Assembly: GCF_001662075.1 (NCBI RefSeq)
Contig: NZ_LYPL01000002.1
Location: 558,001 to 622,000, forward strand
DNA: 64,000 nt
From: Rhizobium bangladeshense
GTDB taxonomy: Bacteria; Pseudomonadota; Alphaproteobacteria; Rhizobiales; Rhizobiaceae
Reading direction: 5' to 3'
The stretch's first letter is position 1. Every line of letters starts with the position of its first letter. A program made the translations under genes and the position numbers. Of this stretch, positions 18,400 through 30,027 are shown piece by piece. The notes beneath the pieces are model-generated. The model did not search any database. It worked only from the letters and a program-made list of their open reading frames with translations, and was not told where the DNA came from.

Positions 18400-18750
18400 A
18401 TGACTGTGAGCAATTTCATCACCTTCGGCATCGATGGCGTCGCCCCCGAGTTCGGCGCGCCCGAACCCGGCCGGATTATCTCAGGCGATCCGCAGTTCCG
18501 GACCTGGAACCTGGAGGAGGCCGAAGGCGGCCTCTATTCCGGGATCTGGGAGGCGACGCCCGGCAAGTGGCGGATCGTTTACGAGGAATGGGAATATTTC
18601 AGCCTGCTGTCCGGCCATTCGATCGTGACCGAGGACGGCGGCGAGCCGGTTCATCTGAAGGCGGGCGACCGGATGATCTTGAGACCCGGCTTCAAGGGAA
18701 CCTGGGAAGTCGTTGAAACGACTCGCAAGGATTATGTGATCAGGCTTTGA
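18400..18750 (+). CDS. Cupin-domain protein (DUF861-like)
   Basis: 116 aa from the ATG at 18400; the frame is open to 18364 without a better site. It is a single RmlC-like cupin barrel: WEATPGKWRIVYEEWEYFS, LLSGHSIVTEDGGEPVHLKAGD and MILRPGFKGTWEVVET are the DUF861 (Cupin_3) pattern. Several members are linked to ureidoglycolate or to unknown small-molecule chemistry; no reaction can be assigned here. Direct repeats lie just upstream and an intergenic palindromic element follows the stop directly. Confidence 0.8.
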   Translation: MTVSNFITFGIDGVAPEFGAPEPGRIISGDPQFRTWNLEEAEGGLYSGIWEATPGKWRIVYEEWEYFSLLSGHSIVTEDGGEPVHLKAGDRMILRPGFKGTWEVVETTRKDYVIRL

Positions 18751-18820
18751 TGCATGTCGCGTGGAAGCGTGCAGCGGTTCCTAGATAGCGACATGCATAA
18801 AGACAAGAGTGAAAGCGTGC
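18751..18820 (+). repeat. RIME-like palindromic element, copy A (diverged 3' part)
   Basis: The first palindrome (18751-18797) begins TGCATGTCG and ends CGACATGCA, with GCAGCGGTTC in the middle. The second palindrome has decayed to a recognisable AAAGCGTG stretch. It starts immediately after the cupin stop codon. Confidence 0.75.
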
Positions 18821-18910
18821 CATTTTCCAAGATAGAACGGGTTTTGATCAGTCTCGTTAATTGTACCTACATCGTCAAATGCTAAACCACGTCTGCAGCG
18901 CATTGCGGAC

Positions 18911-21100
18911 ATGATGTCTCCTGCTGTCTTCACAGACATGGTCTTGCAATCGATCAATCCCGGAATTTGCATGTCGTCGACTCTTGCAGGTAGGCACGTT
19001 CGCACCCAAACCTCTTCCATCATCGCGACAACGATCTGTTTCCTTATTGTAGCGCTCCTGTTGACCGGCCTCGTGGCGCATGTCGTCACGACCATGACCC
19101 GCTCGGCCAACGAGATCGATGATGCCCGGGCCAGCCGCGCCGCTCGCGCCGCAATTGCCGCCTTTGTCGCCCGTCTCGGCGCGACAACGACGGATAATGC
19201 CATCTGGGATGATGCCTATCGTGCGGTCGCGGCTCCGGGCGGCGCCGATTGGGCCTATGAGAACTGGGGAAAGACCAGCGAGGATTATGCGCTCTATGAC
19301 GGCGCCGTCGTGATTGGCCCGGACCGGACTTCGATCGTTTCCGCCTATGCCAAGGGCAAGCCCTTCCAGCCGGGCGTGTTTTTCGGCGAAGCCTTTTATC
19401 GGCAGGCCAAAGTGGCGGCCGATCCGGCGCGCGCGCCCTTGGTGAATTTCGTTAAGACCGAAAACGGCATCGCGCTGCTCGCATCGCAGGCAATCCAACC
19501 TTTCGACGACGCCGCCGACGCGACGGAATTCAGCACGCTGAGCTTTTACAAGGAATTCACCTCGGAAGTGCTGGACACTCTGTCGAACGAACATGAACTC
19601 GAGGGCCTGCGGCTCGAGGCGACGCCCAAGCCGGAGCTCCTGAACACACCGATCACCGACATGAAGGGCGCGGTCATCGGCTATCTCGTCTGGCCGAGCA
19701 AAGCACCGGGAAGCACCGTGTTTCATCAGGTGACGCCCTATATCGCGGCCGCCATCGTCATTCTTGCGCTGTTCCTTGTCGCTGTTCTGATGGTCGGCGC
19801 GTCAGAGGCGCGGCGCCTGCGCCAGCTGGCGCAGGCCGCGCTTTACGAAGCCGGCCACGATAGTCTGAGCGGCCTGTTGAATAGACAGGGACTTCTCAGC
19901 CTGCTCGAAGAGCTCGATGATACAGCTGCTTCGCCGCCCCGGCTCTATCTGGTCGACCTTGATGGCTTCAAGGCCGTCAACGATGCCTGGGGGCATGCTG
20001 TCGGGGACGATCTGATCCGGCTGGTTTCGAACGCGCTGACGGCCTGCCATCCCGAAGTCGTCGCGGCAGCCCGGCTGGGGGGCGACGAATTCGCGCTTGT
20101 GCAGGTAGGCCCTGCCACATGCGACGATATGGAAAAGGCTATTCTGGCGCTGTTTGCCGAGCCCTTCAAAATCGGCGGGCGGACAATCGAAGTCGGAGCC
20201 AGCATCGGAGCTGCCACGCGCGACGGCGACATCGAGCCCTTGGAGCTGCTGCGCAGAGCGGACATGGCGCTTTATCGCGCCAAGGCAAATGGCAGAGGCC
20301 AGGCGATCGAATACGATCCCGAACTGGACCAGGAGCGCCAGCGGGTCGCCGAACTGGAGGCTCTGCTGAAGAGCGCCATCGGCTCCGGCGCCATCGAAGC
20401 TGTCTTCCAGCCTCTTGTCTCTGCCTCGACCGGCACGGTGACCGGTATTGAAGCCCTGGCGCGTTGGCGAACGGCCGCAGGCAACGTCAGTCCGGAGGTC
20501 TTCATCCCCCTTGCCGAAAGATGCGGTCTCATCGATGCGCTCGGCGTTCACATGCTCAGAACATCGGTCGCGCATGCCAAGACCTGGCCCGATCTGGCAT
20601 TGTCGGTGAATGTCTCGCCGGTCCAGCTGTGCAATCCGGAATTTGCGGCCGAAGTGATCTCGATCCTGCAGGAGCTCGATTTCGACCCGAAGCGCCTGAC
20701 ATTGGAGATCACCGAAGGCGTCCTGATGACAAATCCGGATCAGGCCCGGCGCTCGATCGACCAGCTCAAGCGCGTCGGCATCAAGTTCGCGCTCGACGAC
20801 TTCGGCTGCGGCTACGCCAGCATCGGCGCATTGCGGCAATTCGGCTTCGATCGCATGAAGATCGACCGCTCGCTGGTCTCGGCGCTCGACGAAGGCGCAA
20901 AGGGCGCCGATGTTCTTCGGGCGACCATCTCTCTGGCGACCGCCCTGCAGATCCCCGTCACCGCCGAAGGCATCGAGAATTCGCGCCAGGCGGCGATCCT
21001 GCGGGACGCCGGCTGTGATCAGCTACAAGGCTATCTGATGGGAAAACCCATGTCGGCCCGCGACATCACCGGCAAGTTGCAGGAAGAGGCCGCCGCCTAA
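18911..21100 (+). CDS. CHASE4-GGDEF-EAL cyclic-di-GMP protein
   Basis: 729 aa from ATG 18911; Met21 (18971) is an alternative start. A membrane span (about residues 37-60), a periplasmic CHASE4-type sensor (about 65-265, NAIWDDAYRAVAAPGG and YENWGK near its start), and a second span (about 278-300) precede a GGDEF domain (GGDEF at 390-394) and an EAL domain (EAL at 514-516; DDFGCGYASIGAL and TAEGIEN also intact). Both catalytic signatures are complete, so it may synthesise and degrade cyclic-di-GMP, with the periplasmic signal setting the balance. A second GGDEF gene lies 1.6 kb downstream on the other strand. Confidence 0.92.
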   Translation: MMSPAVFTDMVLQSINPGICMSSTLAGRHVRTQTSSIIATTICFLIVALLLTGLVAHVVTTMTRSANEIDDARASRAARAAIAAFVARLGATTTDNAIWDDAYRAVAAPGGADWAYENWGKTSEDYALYDGAVVIGPDRTSIVSAYAKGKPFQPGVFFGEAFYRQAKVAADPARAPLVNFVKTENGIALLASQAIQPFDDAADATEFSTLSFYKEFTSEVLDTLSNEHELEGLRLEATPKPELLNTPITDMKGAVIGYLVWPSKAPGSTVFHQVTPYIAAAIVILALFLVAVLMVGASEARRLRQLAQAALYEAGHDSLSGLLNRQGLLSLLEELDDTAASPPRLYLVDLDGFKAVNDAWGHAVGDDLIRLVSNALTACHPEVVAAARLGGDEFALVQVGPATCDDMEKAILALFAEPFKIGGRTIEVGASIGAATRDGDIEPLELLRRADMALYRAKANGRGQAIEYDPELDQERQRVAELEALLKSAIGSGAIEAVFQPLVSASTGTVTGIEALARWRTAAGNVSPEVFIPLAERCGLIDALGVHMLRTSVAHAKTWPDLALSVNVSPVQLCNPEFAAEVISILQELDFDPKRLTLEITEGVLMTNPDQARRSIDQLKRVGIKFALDDFGCGYASIGALRQFGFDRMKIDRSLVSALDEGAKGADVLRATISLATALQIPVTAEGIENSRQAAILRDAGCDQLQGYLMGKPMSARDITGKLQEEAAA

Positions 21101-21184
21101 CATGTCTTGCAAGAGTGTTTAGCGCGTTGGATTCAGCCGGTACGCCGCACGGATCCTCCAGCCGCCGAGGGTCAAGCCTCGGGA

Positions 21185-22429
21185 TCACCAGTGCAAATCC
21201 AGCCGCTCCAGTCCGTGGAAATGGTAGACGTCCTTGACCACGGGTGTCTTCGCCAGCCGAAGGCCGGCAAGCCGCTCGAACAGGATCGGCAGCACGACGT
21301 TGAGCTCCAGCCGCGCCAGCGGCGCGCCGATGCAGAAATGGATGCCGGCGCCGAAGGAAAGGTTGGGCGCCTCGCTGCGGCCGGGCCGGAAGCTCAGCGG
21401 ATCGGTGAATTTCGCCGGGTCGAGATTGGCGGCGGCGAGGATGAGACTTACCTTGTCGCCGCGCTTGAAGGAGACACCGTCGATTTCGGCAGGCTCCAGC
21501 GCCCAGCGCTGAAAGATGTGGACCGGCGCGCAGATGCGTAGCGTCTCCTCGACCGTGCGCTCTGTCGTCGCCTCGTCGCGGAAGAGTTCCGCCGGATGCG
21601 AGCCGCTGTCGAGGATCGTGCGCACCGAATTGCCGATCTGGTGCACGGTCGCCTCATGCCCGGCATTGAGCAGCACGATCGTCGTCGAGATCAGCTCCTC
21701 CTCGGTGAGATACTGGCCCTTGTGCTCGGTATGGATCATATGGGTGAGCAGGTCGTCGCGCGGCGCGGCGCGGCGCTCGGCGATCACGGTCCTGACATAG
21801 TCGGAAAATTCCTTCGCCGCCCGTTCGGCCTGGTCTTCCTGGGCGCGCGTGCGGCCGAACATGTACATGCGGACATAGGCGTGCGACCAGGCGAGCAGCT
21901 GCGGCCCCATCTCCTCGGGAATGCCGATCATGCGGGCGATCATCGTCACCGGGATGATATCGGCAAAGGCCGAGAGCAGTTCGACCTCGCGCTTGTCGGC
22001 GAAGCCGTCGATCAGCCGGTTGGCGAGTTCGGCAAGCTCCGGCTTCATCTTCTCGACATGGCGGGAGACGAAGGCGCGGTTGACGAGGGTGCGTAGCCGC
22101 GTGTGCTCCGGCGGTTCGAGTTCGAGCAGGGAATACCGTTCCGAGAGATCGAAATTCGCAAGATGCGGCATCGGCTCGCCAAGGCCGAACTCCTCGCGGC
22201 TGGCGATATGCAGGATCTGCCGGCCGAAGCGGCGGTCGCGCAACAGCGCGTTCACATGGTCGTAGCCGGTGAAGAACCACTGTTTCTGCTCCGCCCAGTA
22301 GAAGGTCGGACAATGGGCGTGAAGCGCGGCATAGACGGCATTCGGATTGCCATAGAAGGCCGGGTTGCGGGCGTCCAGCGAAACATGGCGCAGGGCAGGG
22401 TCGATCGAGAGAAAGGGCGGTATCGTCAT
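21185..22429 (-). CDS. Cytochrome P450
   Basis: 414 aa from the ATG at 22427-22429, which is internal to a frame open to 22501. The heme-thiolate motif FGAGIHFCIGAPLARLEL has the cysteine near residue 365. The I-helix oxygen site appears as LLNAGHEATVHQIGN, and the K-helix ExxR as EETLRICAP. It is a soluble bacterial class I P450 that needs a ferredoxin and reductase, neither of which is next to it. The substrate is unknown. It lies between two cyclic-di-GMP genes without clear functional connection. Confidence 0.9.
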   Translation of the reverse strand: MTIPPFLSIDPALRHVSLDARNPAFYGNPNAVYAALHAHCPTFYWAEQKQWFFTGYDHVNALLRDRRFGRQILHIASREEFGLGEPMPHLANFDLSERYSLLELEPPEHTRLRTLVNRAFVSRHVEKMKPELAELANRLIDGFADKREVELLSAFADIIPVTMIARMIGIPEEMGPQLLAWSHAYVRMYMFGRTRAQEDQAERAAKEFSDYVRTVIAERRAAPRDDLLTHMIHTEHKGQYLTEEELISTTIVLLNAGHEATVHQIGNSVRTILDSGSHPAELFRDEATTERTVEETLRICAPVHIFQRWALEPAEIDGVSFKRGDKVSLILAAANLDPAKFTDPLSFRPGRSEAPNLSFGAGIHFCIGAPLARLELNVVLPILFERLAGLRLAKTPVVKDVYHFHGLERLDLHW

Positions 22430-22578
22430 GCCCCGAGGCTTAGCGGATTTGCCGGGCCTCGAAAAGATGCGGATGAGGAGAGCCGGCCGGAAGCAAGACA
22501 TGCCCGACCGGAGGCGCCGACGACTTTAAGATCGTTGCCTAAACCTGGGGATTGATTCTATTTTCACGCTGCGGCTAA

Positions 22579-22680
22579 TGCACGTCGCCCGGAGTGTGCA
22601 GCGGTTCCGGGACAACGACATGCATAAAAACAAAGAGCTAAAACGTGTCGCACGGATCAAATTTGATGCGACGCGCTTTA
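22579..22680. repeat. RIME-like element, copy B (both palindromes)
   Basis: 102 bp: palindrome 1 at 22579-22624 (TGCACGTCG to CGACATGCA) and palindrome 2 at 22639-22680 (AAACGTGTCGCA to TGCGACGCGCTTTA). The size and two-palindrome layout agree with the rhizobial intergenic mosaic element described by Osteras and colleagues. Its end overlaps the stop codon of the GGDEF gene at 22678. Confidence 0.85.
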
Positions 22681-24024
22681 GCCGGCCCGCGACAGCGTGC
22701 CCATGCGTCGCAGCGCCTCGACCTGATCATCGATCGTCGGCACGAGTTCGCCGGCCGTCGGGCTCGGCGTGGCCGGCGCCGGGGCCGCCGCTTCCGCTTC
22801 GCCGAAGGTGACCGTGCAGTTGCGGCCGGCGGCCTTGGCCGCATAGAGCGCCCGGTCGGCGGCCGAGATCAGCTTGTCGATATTGGCTTCGATCGAGGCG
22901 GCGAGCGCAATGCCGATGCTGACGGTGACCGGAACGATCGCTTCGCCGGTGCTGACGGGAAGGCGGCAGAATTCGGTGCGGATCGCTTCGGCGATCGCCT
23001 CGGCTTCCATCTGATCCGAAACGGCGGCAAAGGCGGCGAATTCCTCGCCGCCCATGCGGCCGAAGATGTGGTTTGGAATATACTGCCGCGCCATGCGCGC
23101 GAAGGCGGTGAGCACGGCGTCGCCGGCCTGATGGCCGAAGCGATCGTTGACGCGCTTGAAATGATCCAGGTCGAATAGGATCACCGCGACCTGCCGCTGC
23201 TCGCTGTGGGCTCTTTCCTGGATGGCCTCGAAATAGCCGAGCAGGCCGCGGCGGTTGAGCACGCCCGTCAGTGAATCGGTCAGTGTCATTGCCCGCAGAT
23301 GCCGTTCGGAGCGTTCCATGACCAGCCGGCAGGTCAGCGCGAATGCGATCGTGAGCAGGAAGGCGCTCGCCATCGCCGAGACGCCGCCGAGATTGGTCGC
23401 GTCGATATCGCTGGGCAGCGTTACCGCCATCGTCAGCGCCGAGCCGAAGCACAGGCAGCCCTGCACGACGAACACGCCCATCAGCTTGATGCGGGTGCGC
23501 TCGCGGCGCATGTCGCCGGCGGCGACCGCCATGGCGAGGGCCGTGGCGCCGGTCGCCGAAGCGAGATTGTAGAGCACGACGCGGTTTGAATAGTCGGTGT
23601 TGACCCAGGGTAGGAACACCCCGGCCAGCCAGATTGCCGGCGGCAGCAGCGCCCACCATTCGATCTTCTTGCGGTCGAGCGCGAGAAAACCCGCCACCCA
23701 GGCGCTCTGTCCGAGCAGCGCGATGGCATTGCCGATCTCGACGGACACCAGGCTGGGGACTTGGCCGCGCAGCGCGATCATCGCAAAGCCGATGCCGGTC
23801 AGAAGAAAGCCGAGGCCCCAATAGAGGTAGGCCTCGTTCCTGACGTTGTGGCGCCAGGCGACGAAAAGCACCAGAGCGAGCGTCATGGCCTCCGAACACC
23901 AGATGGCGAGACCTGTAGCGATATTGAACACGGCAGCAAACCCCTTGCCCGTCGACCTTGTCTGTTGGGCCGCATTCTTGCTGAGGAAGCTCGCCAGTTC
24001 CTTAATGCTGTTGCGGTGCGGCAT
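22678..24024 (-). CDS. Membrane-bound diguanylate cyclase (GGDEF)
   Basis: 448 aa. The N-terminal half (about residues 40-245) has some six to seven hydrophobic spans, a MASE-like integral membrane sensor. The GGDEF domain (about 250-410) carries FDLDHFKRVNDRFGHQAGD and the active-site variant GGEEF near residue 325, which is catalytically competent in known cyclases. It makes cyclic-di-GMP from two GTP, probably in response to a membrane signal. The C-terminal 40 residues are Ala/Pro-rich and end in a short helix. The stop codon is supplied by the last bases of RIME copy B. Confidence 0.9.
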   Translation of the reverse strand: MPHRNSIKELASFLSKNAAQQTRSTGKGFAAVFNIATGLAIWCSEAMTLALVLFVAWRHNVRNEAYLYWGLGFLLTGIGFAMIALRGQVPSLVSVEIGNAIALLGQSAWVAGFLALDRKKIEWWALLPPAIWLAGVFLPWVNTDYSNRVVLYNLASATGATALAMAVAAGDMRRERTRIKLMGVFVVQGCLCFGSALTMAVTLPSDIDATNLGGVSAMASAFLLTIAFALTCRLVMERSERHLRAMTLTDSLTGVLNRRGLLGYFEAIQERAHSEQRQVAVILFDLDHFKRVNDRFGHQAGDAVLTAFARMARQYIPNHIFGRMGGEEFAAFAAVSDQMEAEAIAEAIRTEFCRLPVSTGEAIVPVTVSIGIALAASIEANIDKLISAADRALYAAKAAGRNCTVTFGEAEAAAPAPATPSPTAGELVPTIDDQVEALRRMGTLSRAG

Positions 24025-24198
24025 GATTTTCGGCCGGTATCTGGCGGTAGGCTTTCCGTTGGGTAAACGTACGTGAGCGCTGCCGGATGGAGTAAGCTTT
24101 CCTTCATCCTGTCATCGAGAAAAGCCGGGGGAGATGCCGCGAGGGGCTCGCGGTCATCGGCCATTTACAGGAAAGAGGCCGCCGGCGCCGAAGCTCGA

Positions 24199-24272
24199 TG
24201 CATGTCGCTCGGAAGTGTGCAGCGGTTCCGGGATGACGACATGCATCAAAGAGGAGCTGAAGCCGTCGTGCC
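24199..24272. repeat. RIME-like element, copy C
   Basis: Palindrome 1 is at 24199-24245 (TGCATGTCG to CGACATGCA, with GCAGCGGTTCCGGGA inside). The second palindrome is diverged. It lies in the divergent 370-bp region between the GGDEF gene and clpP. Confidence 0.8.
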
Positions 24273-24302
24273 CCGCCTTCTTAACGTTATCCTCATGCGT
24301 GT

Positions 24303-24335
24303 CTTGAAGAGGAGGGCCGGGACACTCTATGTAGG
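24303..24335 (+). promoter_or_regulatory. Possible heat-shock (RpoH) promoter for clpP
   Basis: CTTGAA (24303-24308) and TCTATGTAGG (24326-24335) resemble the alphaproteobacterial RpoH pattern CTTG-N17/18-CYTATNTNNG. The spacing here is 19, slightly long. It lies about 60 nt before the clpP start. Confidence 0.35.
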
Positions 24336-24394
24336 GATATGGCATTTTCTTTGATTCCCGGCGGCCGCCGGCATGACGTTGACAAAGGACGCAC

Positions 24395-25024
24395 ATGAGA
24401 AACCCAGTTGATACCGCAATGGCCCTCGTGCCGATGGTCGTGGAACAGACCAATCGCGGTGAACGCTCCTACGACATCTATTCCCGCCTGTTGAAGGAAC
24501 GCATCATCTTCCTGACCGGCGCCGTCGAGGATCACATGGCGACGCTCGTCTGCGCCCAGCTGCTCTTCCTCGAGGCCGAAAACCCGAAGAAGGAAATCGC
24601 CCTTTACATCAATTCGCCCGGTGGCGTCGTCACCGCCGGCATGGCGATCTACGATACGATGCAGTTCATCAAACCGGCAGTTTCGACGCTTTGCATCGGC
24701 CAGGCCGCGTCCATGGGCTCGCTGCTGCTGGCCGCTGGCCACAAGGACATGCGCTTCGCCACGCCGAACTCCCGCATCATGGTGCACCAGCCCTCGGGCG
24801 GCTTCCAGGGCCAGGCCTCGGATATCGAGCGCCACGCCCGCGACATCCTCAAGATGAAGCGCCGCCTCAACGAAGTCTACGTCAAGCACACCGGCCGCAC
24901 CTACGAGGAAGTTGAAAAGACCCTCGATCGTGACCATTTCATGGATGCGGACGAGGCCCAAGGCTGGGGCGTGATCGACAAGGTTCTGACGTCGCGCCTC
25001 GAGATGGAAGGCGAGCAGGCCTAG
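24395..25024 (+). CDS. clpP: ATP-dependent Clp protease proteolytic subunit
   Basis: 209 aa. The serine-protease triad is intact: Ser106 in GQAASMGS, His131 in MVHQPSGG, Asp180 in [18 protein letters not shown] is the substrate-channel loop. It assembles as a double heptameric ring that degrades proteins delivered by ClpX or ClpA. It is followed after 302 bp by clpX in the same direction, the standard order. Rhizobia carry several clpP paralogues; this one, linked to clpX and lon, is the housekeeping copy by context. Confidence 0.97.
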   Translation: MRNPVDTAMALVPMVVEQTNRGERSYDIYSRLLKERIIFLTGAVEDHMATLVCAQLLFLEAENPKKEIALYINSPGGVVTAGMAIYDTMQFIKPAVSTLCIGQAASMGSLLLAAGHKDMRFATPNSRIMVHQPSGGFQGQASDIERHARDILKMKRRLNEVYVKHTGRTYEEVEKTLDRDHFMDADEAQGWGVIDKVLTSRLEMEGEQA

Positions 25025-25326
25025 TAATTAATTGGGATGGTGTTTTTGCCGCCACAGTTCTATCTCATTTGTGATCGAACAAGGGCTTTCATCCGGCGGT
25101 GAAGACACTAATAGTAACTATTAATGCTATGTTGAATTTTTGTGACATAGCATTTGGCATTCGAAGGGGATTCGTTGCCGCCGGAACCTGGACATGGTTG
25201 ACTGGAACCGGTTCGTAGCCCCTGAAGCCCTTCTCGGCAAAGGCTCCGGAAACGGAGTGCCGCCAGGAGCTGATAGAGTGGACCGCGATTTCGCCTTGAA
25301 ATGCGGCGTGCTGGAAGGAAAAAGAT
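25025..25326. promoter_or_regulatory. clpP-clpX intergenic region with inverted repeats
   Basis: 302 bp without a gene. It is AT-richer than its neighbours at 25100-25155 and holds a small palindrome AATAG-TAA-CTATT (25109-25121). Next to it is TGCTATGT (25125-25132) paired with ACATAGCA (25145-25152) around a 12-base loop. These are operator-like but not assignable; the clpX promoter should be here. No intrinsic terminator follows clpP. Confidence 0.4.
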
Positions 25327-26604
25327 ATGAGCAAGGTCAGCGGCAGCAACGGCGGCGACTCCAAGAACACCCTCTATTGTTCGTTCTGCGGAAAGAGCCA
25401 GCACGAAGTCCGGAAACTGATTGCCGGACCGACCGTCTTCATCTGCGATGAATGCGTCGAATTGTGCATGGACATCATCCGCGAGGAAAACAAGTCCTCG
25501 ATGGTCAAGTCCCGCGACGGCGTTCCGACGCCCCAGGACATCATCAAGGTCCTCGACGAATATGTCATCGGCCAGCGGCAGGCGAAGAAGATCCTGTCGG
25601 TCGCCGTCCACAACCATTACAAGCGCCTGGCGCACGCCTCCAAGAACGGCGAAGTCGAACTGGCGAAGTCGAACATCATGCTCGTCGGCCCGACCGGTTG
25701 CGGGAAGACCTATCTTGCCCAGACGCTCGCTCGCATCATCGACGTTCCCTTCACCATGGCCGATGCGACGACGCTGACGGAAGCTGGGTATGTCGGCGAG
25801 GACGTCGAAAACATCATCCTGAAGCTTCTGCAGGCGGCCGACTACAATGTCGAACGCGCTCAGCGCGGCATCGTCTACATCGACGAGGTCGACAAGATTT
25901 CGCGCAAATCCGACAATCCGTCGATCACCCGTGACGTCTCGGGCGAGGGCGTACAGCAGGCGCTCTTGAAGATCATGGAAGGCACGGTCGCTTCCGTTCC
26001 GCCGCAGGGCGGCCGCAAGCACCCGCAGCAGGAATTCCTGCAGGTCGACACGACGAACATCCTGTTCATCTGCGGCGGCGCCTTCGCCGGCCTCGACAAG
26101 ATCATCTCCGCCCGTGGCGAGAAGACCTCGATCGGCTTCGGCGCGACCGTCAAGGCCCAGGACGACCGCCGCGTCGGTGAAGTCCTGCGGGAACTCGAGC
26201 CGGAAGATCTGGTCAAGTTCGGCCTCATCCCCGAATTCATCGGCCGCCTGCCGGTTCTGGCGACGCTTGAGGATCTCGACGAAGACGCGCTGATCCAGAT
26301 CCTGTCCGAGCCGAAGAACGCCTTGATCAAGCAGTACCAGCGCCTGTTCGAGATGGAAGACGTCGAACTGACCTTCCACGAAGACGCCCTGCGCGAAATC
26401 GCCCGCAAGGCGATCGTGCGCAAGACCGGCGCCCGCGGCCTCCGCTCGATCATGGAGAAGATTCTGCTCGACACGATGTTCGAACTGCCGACGCTGGAAG
26501 GTGTGCGTGAGGTCGTCATCTCGGAGGAAGTGGTGCGCGGTTCGGCCCGTCCGCTTTATATCTATGCCGACCGTCAGGAAGAAAAGGCCAACGCTTCGGC
26601 GTGA
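25327..26604 (+). CDS. clpX: ClpX unfoldase (ATPase subunit of ClpXP)
   Basis: 425 aa. The N-terminal zinc-binding domain uses Cys18, Cys21, Cys40 and Cys43 ([17 protein letters not shown]). It is followed by an AAA+ module with Walker A GPTGCGKT (about residues 121-128), Walker [10 protein letters not shown] and pore loop GYVGEDVE. It unfolds tagged substrates and feeds them to ClpP; in alphaproteobacteria it is central to cell-cycle proteolysis. AAGGAAAAAGAT precedes the start. Confidence 0.98.
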
Positions 26605-26630
26605 CCTTGCACTTTCGCACCATTATTTTG

Positions 26631-26660
26631 GGGGCTTGCCATCAGCAGGCCCCTTTCTAT
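26631..26660 (+). terminator. Intrinsic terminator after clpX
   Basis: GGGGCTTGC and GCAGGCCCC pair around CATCA with one G-T wobble (26631-26653), followed by TTTCTATTTG. It starts 26 bp after the clpX stop. Confidence 0.75.
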
Positions 26661-26893
26661 TTGAAAAGTCATCCGAGGCGCTGTTAGTATTTGCCGGTGG
26701 GACCGGAATTGCCTTTGCCGATGTTGTGCAGGGGTAATGCTTGGCAATGATGGGATGATCTCGTAAGCCTGTTGCTGGCGTTGTATTGAGCCTGGCCGGA
26801 AATGGTAAGCGCCGGTCCAGCCACGCGCTTCATAGTGTTGGCGTTCCGTTGTAACAAAGCTGTCACATCCGGGGAACGCGGGCGTTAGCGTGG

Positions 26894-26922
26894 CTTGAAA
26901 AGCGTAGTCAGAACCTCCACTT
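26894..26922 (+). promoter_or_regulatory. Possible RpoH promoter for lon
   Basis: CTTGAA (26894-26899), 17 bp, then CCACTT (26917-26922) approximates the S. meliloti RpoH pattern CNCTTGAA-N17-CCANAT. It is about 80 nt before the lon start. The rest of the 397-bp clpX-lon gap shows only the clpX terminator. Confidence 0.35.
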
Positions 26923-27001
26923 GTAGAGCCAAGTGAGAGCCGGCCGGTCCCAAGCGGCCGTGCAGAGAGCCCGGTAACGGGACGATGGAAAGGACAAAAA
27001 A

Positions 27002-29419
<2,418 letters not shown>

Positions 29420-29461
29420 GTGGCGCTTGCCACATTTATGCCCATTTGGCGCAAAAGACAT

Positions 29462-29492
29462 AAAAAGGCTGGCGGAAACGCCAGCCTTTTTT
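29462..29492 (+). terminator. Intrinsic terminator after lon
   Basis: A perfect 8-bp stem GGCTGGCG/CGCCAGCC with a GAAA loop (29467-29486) is followed by TTTTTT. A-rich sequence on the other side could make it bidirectional. Confidence 0.9.
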
Positions 29493-29625
29493 GTGAAAAC
29501 GTCATGGAGACGCTTGCTTTTCCTTGATTTGCAGGGCTTCTGGGTTCCCGGCGGGCCTGATGAAACCTATTCTGCGCCTAGCTTACATTTGAGTCGTTTC
29601 ATACCATTTAGAAAGGGGTGGAAAC

Positions 29626-29901
29626 ATGAACAAGAATGAACTCGTGTCCGCAGTGGCCGAAAAGGCAGGACTGACGAAGTCTGACGCGGCTTCCGCTGTC
29701 GACGCGGTTTTCGACGTTGTCCAGGCTGAACTCAAGAACAAGGGCGACATCCGCCTCGCAGGGTTCGGCAGCTTCACCGTTTCTCATCGTGCAGCATCGA
29801 AGGGCCGCAACCCGTCCACCGGCGCTGAAGTCGACATTCCGGCTCGCAACGTGCCGAAGTTCACGCCCGGCAAGGGCCTGAAGGACGCCGTCAACGGCTG
29901 A
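29626..29901 (+). CDS. hupB: DNA-binding protein HU
   Basis: 91 aa, one HU/IHF domain: MNKNELVSAVAEKAGLTKSD at the N-terminus, then GDIRLAGFGSFTVSHRAAS, and the DNA-binding beta arm with RNPSTGAEVDIPARNVPKF. It is a homodimeric nucleoid protein that bends DNA without sequence preference. A good AAAGGGGTGG site precedes the ATG. Its position after lon is the conserved bacterial order clpX-lon-hupB. Confidence 0.97.
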   Translation: MNKNELVSAVAEKAGLTKSDAASAVDAVFDVVQAELKNKGDIRLAGFGSFTVSHRAASKGRNPSTGAEVDIPARNVPKFTPGKGLKDAVNG

Positions 29902-29954
29902 GTAAAGATTATCCGCCAGCCGTAAACGAGACCGGCTGTGCAGGGTCTTTGAGA

Positions 29955-29985
29955 GGGGGTCGGCTTTGCCGGGCCCCTTTTTGTT
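29955..29985 (+). terminator. Probable intrinsic terminator after hupB
   Basis: GGGGTCGGC-TTT-GCCGGGCCCC forms an imperfect GC-rich stem (29955-29979), followed by TTTTTG. It lies about 55 bp past the hupB stop. Confidence 0.65.
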
Positions 29986-30027
29986 CTGGCCGCTTGCCGC
30001 ATCCGGCACTTTGTTTTACCACGGAGC

